A stretch of DNA of 8,710 bases from Bacteroidetes bacterium UBA6491. Its GTDB lineage: Bacteria; Bacteroidota; Bacteroidia; NS11-12g; UBA9320. The stretch spans positions 7,228 through 15,937 of the forward strand of contig DJML01000007.1 of assembly GCA_002436505.1 (NCBI GenBank). Reading direction: 5' to 3'. The notes below the pieces were generated by a model, which was given only the letters and a program-made list of their open reading frames with translations, did not search any database and had not been told where the DNA came from. The stretch's first letter is position 1; each line of letters starts with the position of its first letter. Both the position numbers and the translations under genes were made by a program. Below, piece after piece: positions 1 through 6,400 of this stretch.

Positions 1-36
1 TAGTCTGAATATGTTTCAGACAACACCACACTACCT

Positions 37-801
37 GTGAATACCAATTTCAAAGTAGGAATCGAGGCGAGTCATGAGTCAAGGATCGACAAACTGGAGA
101 TCTCTGTTTCATATAACGGTGGACCTCGGGTTTCTCCTGTAGGCTGTAACATGTGTGATTCTACGATCAACAGCAAAACACTTAGTGCCGTTTATAATGG
201 CGTTACCAACAACATTGCTGGAAAAGAGAAGTGGTACTTTTCAGTTGTTGACAAAAATGGCAACAAGACTGAAAAATCTTTCACAATAACTACAACTGCA
301 CCTGCAAAACCTATTAGTTTTATCAGCTCAACAATGGGTAATCAAAATGCGGCCACTGTAGGTTCTTCATTGACCCTTGATGTTGCTTTTGATGTTCTTA
401 CATTGCAAAATGCCAAGGACAACTCGCAGAGAGTTGATGTAATTTATGTTCAGAATGTTGACGTAGAAATTCTTTGTGCACCTAGTTCTCAAAGTGCAGG
501 AGATCTTCTGACAGGTTCATCAGGAACATATGCTGTTACTACATGGCCAACCAGAAACGCTACCTTAATGAGAAGAATTGCAATGACAGACGTAGAATTT
601 GAAGCGATGTCTGATAATGCTGAACTTGTTGCTGCACTTTCTGACATGTCATCTGCTTCTGACGAAGTTAAGAATATCCAGGAAGGGGATGTACTTGTAG
701 TTGACCCTGTTTCAACAGGCGGGCTGCCATGTTTGATCCTCGTTGAGTCAATAAATGTTGACAACACAATGACGATTAAAATTGCGGTAGAACAACAATA
801 A
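37..801 (+). CDS. Secreted Ig-like domain protein of Bacteroidota type, 5' end missing or broken
   Basis: The earliest usable start is a GTG at 37, but it is probably not the true start. The reading frame between bases 4 and 36 encodes SEYVSDNTTLP, which runs smoothly into the protein, there is no ribosome binding site before 37, and the GTG version has no signal peptide. The codon at 1-3 is an in-frame TAG, so the gene is either interrupted there or the first bases are an edge artefact. Residues 1-88 (GTG numbering) look like one Ig-like beta domain ending in KWYFSVVDKNGNKTEKSFTI, with a CxxC at residues 37-40. Residues 93-254 form a second domain with features I know from recurring Bacteroidota lipoproteins: a GNQNAATVGSSL opening, a WPTRNAT motif near 170-176, and EGDVLVVD plus a C-terminal beta strand near 216-252. 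No enzymatic motif is visible and function is unknown. It ends just before a strong terminator, so it is the last gene of its transcript. Confidence 0.7.
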   Translation: MNTNFKVGIEASHESRIDKLEISVSYNGGPRVSPVGCNMCDSTINSKTLSAVYNGVTNNIAGKEKWYFSVVDKNGNKTEKSFTITTTAPAKPISFISSTMGNQNAATVGSSLTLDVAFDVLTLQNAKDNSQRVDVIYVQNVDVEILCAPSSQSAGDLLTGSSGTYAVTTWPTRNATLMRRIAMTDVEFEAMSDNAELVAALSDMSSASDEVKNIQEGDVLVVDPVSTGGLPCLILVESINVDNTMTIKIAVEQQ

Positions 802-826
802 TTAATTGAAATTACTAAGATAATTG

Positions 827-862
827 AAGAAGGTCATCTTAATATATGACCTTCTTTTTTTT
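827..862 (+). terminator. Rho-independent terminator after the Ig-like protein gene
   Basis: An 11-bp perfect stem (827-837 pairing with 846-856) with an 8-base loop runs directly into a run of eight T (855-862). It lies 25 bases after the stop codon of the upstream gene and closes that transcript before the cyclase gene. The stem has a few G:C pairs in the middle (AGGTC/GACCT), so it should be stable. Confidence 0.9.
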
Positions 863-919
863 CCATTTTTAGCTAAATTCGTTTTTATCCGTTTGAAAAA
901 AATATCTTACAACCAATAA

Positions 920-2590
920 ATGCTAAAAGCTAATTTGAAACCGGAACATTCGTTAAATTTGGGAATGCAAAAGATCAGATTCATACTGATCATTTTCATC
1001 GGAATATTTGCGTTACCAACCAGTAGCTTTTGCCAGTCAGAAAAGATCACAGAACTGGAGGCTGATTTGCCAAATTATTCCGGCAGGAAATTGGTCAGAC
1101 AAACAGTTAAATTAAGCAGGTATTATCTCAGTGAAGGTTTCAACGACAAAGCTCATGACGTTGCGTACGATGCATATCTTGAATCAAAACGCAGCGTTTT
1201 TAATGATTACATTGCCATCTCGCTGCATCAGTGTGCCAGGGCATACCTTGAAAAACAAACACCTACTGCAGTAGAACTGGAAAAAGTAAGGCAGTATTTG
1301 CTTATAGCTTTTAATAAAGTAGATGGAACTGACCTTAACAAACTCATTCTTGAGAATAATCTACTTCAGAATCAGTATGAAATAGCGGTCGCCAAATTCA
1401 AAGGTGAGGATGAGCCCAAGAAACGAGCTGGTCTTGCAGTGCTGTCTGATGTACTAAAGGGAAAGACCAACGAAGCAGAGATACTGGAAGAAGAGATCGC
1501 AGAGGGAGTTGAGAATAACGACGGAAAATCAGCACAAAGAAGCAATGCTGAAAAGACAGATAAATTTTCTCTAAACGGAGATCAGGGAGGGCTTCTCAAC
1601 GACCGGTTAGATCGTTTGATGAAGGAGATCAAGAACATGAAACTTGAACAGCTTCAGCAAGAGTACCTGTTAACCAAGAAGCAAAATATACTGGATTCAT
1701 TAAAACTTACCAGCGTTCTGGATTCACTGGATCTCGCTGAAAAAGAATTCGAACTGGCCAAACTTGAGTTCGAATCACATAAAAAGGACAACGTGATAGC
1801 ACTTCAGAATAGCCAGCGTAATGTACTGATGGCCATCGCTGTGATCTTCCTTTTAATTGCTGCAGTTATCTTCATACAATTCTTCAATTCAAGACGATAC
1901 AATAAGACGTTGTCAGACAAAAACGAAATGATCGAAAAAGAGAAAGAACGATCTGAAAGTCTGCTCCTCAATATTTTACCTGCAATTGTGGCCCGTGAAC
2001 TGAAAGAATCAGGCAAAGCTGCCGCCCGTAAATACGACAAGGTCTCGGTTTTGTTTACTGACTTTAAGAATTTCAGTAAGATCGCAGAACACCTTACTCC
2101 TGAAGAATTAGTAAATGAGCTGGATTATTGTTTCAGGAAGTTTGATGAGATCGTGGTCAAATTTGGCCTGGAGAAGATCAAAACCATTGGTGATTCTTAT
2201 ATGTGTGCAGGAGGACTTCCGGAACCAAATGGTGTGGCAACCGCTTCGGTCGTTCGCGCAGCATTGGAAATGCAGGATTTTCTGTTAAAATGGAAGCAAG
2301 AGCAAATTGATAAAGGTAGCCCCTATTTCGAAGCCAGGGTAGGTATTCATACCGGACCTCTAGTGGCAGGTGTTGTGGGCTCAAGGAAATTTGCATACGA
2401 TATCTGGGGTGATACTGTGAATATTGCCAGCCGGATGGAATCATCAGGTGAGATCGAAAAGGTAAATGTTTCAGAAGCAACCTATGATGAGATAAAAGAT
2501 GAGTTTAAATGTACCTACAGAGGCAAAATAGAAGCTAAAAATAAAGGACACATAGATATGTACTTTGTGGAAGAATTAGAAGATGCATGA
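920..2590 (+). CDS. Membrane-anchored class III adenylate cyclase with extracytoplasmic helical domain
   Basis: Predicted to make cAMP from ATP on the cytoplasmic side of the inner membrane. Numbering from the ATG at 920 (556 aa): a hydrophobic signal sequence at 16-39, a helical, TPR-like stretch at about 58-170, an acidic linker, a coiled coil at about 227-296, one membrane helix at 301-322, a short signalling helix with LLLNILP at 348-354, and the cyclase domain at about 373-552. Metal-binding aspartates are D381 (VLFTDF) and D425 (TIGDSYM). The purine-selecting pair is K421 and D494 (AYDIWG), the adenylate type; guanylate cyclases have Glu and usually Cys there. N501 and R505 (TVNIASR) are the transition-state residues, so the enzyme should be active as a homodimer. 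The ATG at 965 is a likely better start: it puts MQKIRFILII at the very N-terminus as a normal signal peptide. A loose TTTG at 892-895 followed 21 bases later by TAAATG (917) would also fit that start, but matches the -7 consensus poorly. The ligand sensed by the outer domain is unknown. Confidence 0.93.
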   Translation: MLKANLKPEHSLNLGMQKIRFILIIFIGIFALPTSSFCQSEKITELEADLPNYSGRKLVRQTVKLSRYYLSEGFNDKAHDVAYDAYLESKRSVFNDYIAISLHQCARAYLEKQTPTAVELEKVRQYLLIAFNKVDGTDLNKLILENNLLQNQYEIAVAKFKGEDEPKKRAGLAVLSDVLKGKTNEAEILEEEIAEGVENNDGKSAQRSNAEKTDKFSLNGDQGGLLNDRLDRLMKEIKNMKLEQLQQEYLLTKKQNILDSLKLTSVLDSLDLAEKEFELAKLEFESHKKDNVIALQNSQRNVLMAIAVIFLLIAAVIFIQFFNSRRYNKTLSDKNEMIEKEKERSESLLLNILPAIVARELKESGKAAARKYDKVSVLFTDFKNFSKIAEHLTPEELVNELDYCFRKFDEIVVKFGLEKIKTIGDSYMCAGGLPEPNGVATASVVRAALEMQDFLLKWKQEQIDKGSPYFEARVGIHTGPLVAGVVGSRKFAYDIWGDTVNIASRMESSGEIEKVNVSEATYDEIKDEFKCTYRGKIEAKNKGHIDMYFVEELEDA

Positions 2591-2621
2591 TATAGGCAAT
2601 TCATTATGTTTGCAATATAGG

Positions 2622-2636
2622 ACGATTACAAATCGT
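2622..2636. repeat. Small inverted repeat between cyclase and HD gene
   Basis: ACGATT and AATCGT form a perfect 6-bp inverted repeat with a 3-base spacer. It is followed by AAAATG rather than a T run, so it is not a convincing terminator. It sits 7 bases upstream of the possible promoter of the HD gene and could be a regulator site or a chance hairpin. Confidence 0.35.
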
Positions 2637-2642
2637 AAAATG

Positions 2643-2671
2643 TTGTTAACCAATAAAAAAGAATTATCTTG
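2643..2671 (+). promoter_or_regulatory. Possible Bacteroidota-type promoter for the HD-domain gene
   Basis: TTG at 2643-2645 is followed, after 19 bases, by TATCTTG at 2665-2671. This resembles the Bacteroidota sigma-factor consensus (TTTG or TTG near -33, TAnnTTTG near -7), with the first four fixed bases of the -7 box (TA, TT) matching. Transcription would begin near 2677, leaving a leader of under 40 bases before the GTG start. In AT-rich DNA such matches occur by chance, so this is only a candidate; the HD gene could equally be read through from the cyclase. Confidence 0.3.
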
Positions 2672-2713
2672 TGCTTCTTAAAATCACAGGTTACTAAATC
2701 TGTCTATTAACAG

Positions 2714-3319
2714 GTGAACGTGCATAACGAAATACAATACACTGAGTTTGAGAATTTTATAAGCGCTAAACTCAAAACCGAACTAAACCACGATTTACAC
2801 TACCATGGGTTTCACCACACGGAGTATGTTCTTGGTGTGATGGATTTAATTGCAAAAAATGAAGGTCTTTCTGACAGGGAATATATATTGCTAAAAACAG
2901 CTATCTGGTTGCACGACAGCGGTTTTTTGGAAGTATATATGAATCACGAAGAAAAGGGCTGCGAATATGCAAAACTATGGCTGCCAAAATATGGTTATTC
3001 ATCTGAAGATATTTCCAAGATCTGTGGTATGATCATGGCCACTAAAGTACCTCAACGACCGCAGAATATGTTGGAAAATATTATTGCTGACGCTGACCTT
3101 GAGTATCTTGGAACAGATAAATACGAGGAAATATCAGAAACCCTTTACAAGGAACTTGTAGCAAAAAACATTGTCCGATCTGAAGAACAATGGGGAAAGA
3201 TACAGGTCGGATTTCTATCTTCACACAACTATCACACTCAATTCTGCATAGAAAACCGAGAAGCAAATAAGCAATCTCAACTGGCCAGATTGATTGAAGA
3301 ATATGACACCAGCTTATAG
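2714..3319 (+). CDS. HD-domain metal-dependent phosphohydrolase
   Basis: A 201-residue soluble protein with the HD signature in order: YHGFHHT (H34/H35), WLHDSG (H67, D68), NHEEKG (H78) and ADADLEYLG (D126/D128). These are the histidines and aspartates that bind one or two metal ions in HD-superfamily phosphohydrolases, a group that includes cyclic nucleotide phosphodiesterases and nucleotidases. The substrate cannot be read from the sequence. No signal peptide or membrane helix is seen, so it should be cytoplasmic. Start: an in-frame TAA at 2708-2710 limits the choice to GTG at 2714 or GTG at 2720, and no ATG is available. It lies 123 bases after the adenylate cyclase gene on the same strand, which suggests, but does not prove, a role in breaking down cAMP or another nucleotide. 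The 30 or so C-terminal residues are polar and of no recognised type. Confidence 0.88.
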   Translation: MNVHNEIQYTEFENFISAKLKTELNHDLHYHGFHHTEYVLGVMDLIAKNEGLSDREYILLKTAIWLHDSGFLEVYMNHEEKGCEYAKLWLPKYGYSSEDISKICGMIMATKVPQRPQNMLENIIADADLEYLGTDKYEEISETLYKELVAKNIVRSEEQWGKIQVGFLSSHNYHTQFCIENREANKQSQLARLIEEYDTSL

Positions 3320-3353
3320 TCACTTATTGTATATTTAGTGAGCTCTATCTTTT
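3320..3353 (+). terminator. Weak terminator candidate after the HD gene
   Basis: TCACT (3320-3324) and AGTGA (3337-3341) can pair around a 12-base loop, with a short TTTT at 3350-3353 some bases later. The stem is only 5 bp and the T run is detached, so this is a poor intrinsic terminator; it is listed because the convergent gene makes some stop of transcription likely here. Confidence 0.2.
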
Positions 3354-3354
3354 G

Positions 3355-3382
3355 TAATTGCAATTAATATTTCTTAAATATT
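3355..3382. repeat. AT-rich palindromes in the convergent intergenic gap
   Basis: TAATTGCAATTA (3355-3366) is a perfect 12-base palindrome. Right after it AATATTT (3366-3372) and AAATATT (3376-3382) form a second inverted repeat with a 3-base loop. Both lie between two genes that face each other. They could be a weak two-way terminator or a protein site; being nearly all A and T they may also be chance. Confidence 0.35.
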
Positions 3383-3414
3383 TATTCTATAGTTAAAATA
3401 ATCTATTAAAGTTA

Positions 3415-6400
3415 TTATCTGAGCAATATTATCCGTTTGTATATGTAGCGGTTTTCTGCCCTTAGCATAAATATGTAAACGCCTTCTGAAGCATCACTTT
3501 CGAATTTATATTCATATCTGTCCTGACCATTGATTTGCTCATTAAAGATTTCGCGGCCTGCATAATCTGAAATTACAAGATCAACCGTTTTTGAAAATTC
3601 AAGAAGGTTAAAGATGTATACCGTTCCACTGTTAGGGTTCGGGTAAACAATTACTTCATTATCAGCAGCTACCACTTCAAAACCTGTAGTTTTAGTCACT
3701 ATTACAGATGCATTCGTAGTACAGCCGTTGTCATCAGTCACAACCACATTATATGTTCCTGCAACCAGATCAAAAGCCGTATCTGTCGTTTGGCTTAAAG
3801 GGTCGTTCCATTGATAACTGTAAGGTTGCGTTCCCCCGGTTACCGTTACCCATGCCATTCCATCTGAATTGTCACCATGTGCAGGTACCGAATCCAGGTT
3901 TAGAACCAATGGATCTGGCTCATAGACCACAACAGTATCCTTTGCAACACACCCGTTGCCATCCATGATTTCAACAAAATATGTATCAGAAGGAACCTCA
4001 TTGAGATCTTCGGTCGTGTCAGAGTTGTTCCACATGAAATGATAGGGCAGGATCCCGCCAGAAACGGTAAGGTCTACCATTCCATTCGAATCGCCATGGC
4101 AAAGTGCATCGGTTGTTGCAGCAAGAACTACCATTGGCGCAGGTTCAGTTATTTCGACTGAATCCATTGCCTGGCATCCGTGATCATCAGTTATCATAAC
4201 GGAATATATTCCTTTGGTTAGATCTGTCAGATCTTCTGTTGTATCGGAGTTATTCCAGTCAAAATTATAAGGACCTGTGCCTCCTGTAACTGACAGATCG
4301 ATTGCTCCTCCTGAGGAATCCGCACATAATACATGCGAGACGGTCAAGGTGATCATCAGAGAATCAGGTTCGGATACATCAAAAGAGTCATTACTTGTGC
4401 AAAGATTATCATCTGTTACCGTCAATAGGTATGTCCCCCTTGAAAGATTAGAAATATCCTGTGATGCCGGCCCATGGGTCCACTGGTAACTGTATGGCTG
4501 TATGCCACCACTTACGCTTACGTCAATAGATCCGTCGGAATTTCCATAACATCCCGCATCATTAATTATAGCTGTAATGTTCATCTGTTCAGGTTGATCG
4601 ATGATAGCCGTATCACTGATCTGACATCCATTGTCATCCGTAATTATGACAATGTAAGAACCTGTATCCAGCCCCGAAATATCTTCGGTCACAGGGCCAC
4701 TGGACCAACTGAATGATAACGTTCCTGTTCCACCTGATGCCGTAAGATCAACTGAACCGTCACCAGCATTGAAACAACTTACATCTATGACAACTATGTT
4801 TGATGTGATCAGAGATGGTTCTATCATAACAGTGGTGTCGTTCCACGTACATCCTTCATCGTCCGTAATGGTCAATATGAAGGTACCTGCACCTATATTT
4901 TGTCTGTCCTCAGTATTGACCAGATCAGCCCAACTGAAATTATAAGGAGCTGTTGCTCCCGAAACAGTAACATCTATCGCCCCATCCGATCCACCGTTAC
5001 AACTGATGTCTGTAACGGATCTACTGATACTCAGATCTGAAGGTTGTGCAATGGTGAAGGTGTCAAATGCCACACAACCGTTACCATCCGTAATCACAAC
5101 GCTGTACTGGCCTAAAGCAAGACCTGAAACATTCTGACTGCTCTGGCCTGAGCTCCATGCAAAGGTCAATGTTCCAGAACCATTTACTATTCCTATATCA
5201 ATTGCACCGTCAGATCCTCCGTAGCAACTGACGTTTGTTATTGTATCACTGACCATTATCTGTGGAGGTTCATTAACACTGAAAGTGTCGTAAGCCATGC
5301 AGCCATTATTGTCAGTGACCACTACTGAATACGATCCTTTGGGCAATCCGTTAATGTCCTGGGTAGTGTCTGAATTGCTCCATACATAAGAATACGGATT
5401 AGTTCCACCGGAAATTGTCAGATCAACTGAGCCGTCCGAACTGCCGAAACACAGTGCGTCTTTAATTGTATTGCTGATCTTCAATTCCTGCGGATGGGTT
5501 ATGTTAAAGGTATCCAATGCTACACAACCGCTGTCGTCGGTTACTATTACAGAATATCTGCCTGAGTCAAGCCCTGACACCTTGCTGGTTGTCGCCGAAT
5601 TGCTCCATGCGAAGGTGTAACTTCCTGAGCCACCGGTAGCACCAAGGGCAATCCTGCCGTCAGATCCCTTATAACAACTTGCGTTCGTAATGGTATCCGT
5701 CAGAACGATACGGGTTGGTTGGTTAATGACCGCGGTATCCCTCATGACACAACTGTTCGAATCAGCGACGGTGACCGTATAGGTCCCGGCAGTTAAATTA
5801 TTAATATCCTCAGATGTATCACTCGTATTCCAGACAAAACTGTACGGTGTGGTACCCCCTGAGACAGTCAGGTCGATGCCTCCGTTTGAACCATCGAAAC
5901 AGCTGACATGGCGCACAGTGATCGAAGAAGTGAGTGCTGCTGGCTGGCTGACGACAAATGTATCCGTGGCAGTACAATTGTTGGTATCCGTAACGATGAC
6001 CATGTATGTGCCGTTGACCAGACCACTGATATCCTCGGTTGAATCCCCGTTGCTCCAGTCGTATGTGTAGGAGCCCGTACCACCGCTTACTGTAAGGTTG
6101 ATCGACCCGTCGCTGCTGCCAAAGCACAGGGCATCGGAGACTGTGCCGCTCAGACTGATGGCCGGCGGTTCGTTCACTGAGAAAGTATCCAATGCGGAAC
6201 AGCTGTTTGAATCGGTAATGGTCACTGAATATTTTCCGGTGACTAGTCCGCTCAGGTCCTGGGTGGTATCAGCCGTATTCCAGAGGTAGGCGTAAGGAGG
6301 AGAACCTGAACTGATCGTCAGGTCAATGGCACCTGTTTGTCCTCCGAAGCACACATTGTCCAGAATCACTGCCTCAATGGAAGGAACGGACAACGTATCG

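Noticed and set aside
954..961. Perfect TAnnTTTG (TAAATTTG) promoter -7 box just before the ATG at 965
   Set aside because: Transcription would begin inside the start codon, and the nearest TTTG upstream (934-937) is only 16 bases away, too close for the usual 19-21 base spacing.
2039..2576. Guanylate cyclase instead of adenylate cyclase
   Set aside because: The two purine-selecting positions are Lys (421) and Asp (494), the ATP type; guanylate cyclases have Glu and usually Cys.
2622..2636. Terminator after the adenylate cyclase gene
   Set aside because: The 6-bp hairpin is followed by AAAATGTTG, with no T run, so read-through into the HD gene remains possible.
5819..6127. A 102-codon open frame on the - strand overlapping SprB repeats 2 and 3
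   Set aside because: It is a shifted frame of the same gene, rich in Arg, Gln, Tyr and Trp in a repeat-like pattern, with no sign of being a protein of its own.
4277..6289. Several open frames of 60-80 codons on the + strand opposite the SprB array
   Set aside because: They recur at repeat spacing and simply mirror the conserved codons of the array; they have no start signals or recognisable protein features.
3685..6381. CRISPR array or DNA satellite because of regular 225-base spacing
   Set aside because: The periodicity is of codons: units are diverged at DNA level, there are no short identical repeats with unique spacers, and one frame is open throughout.
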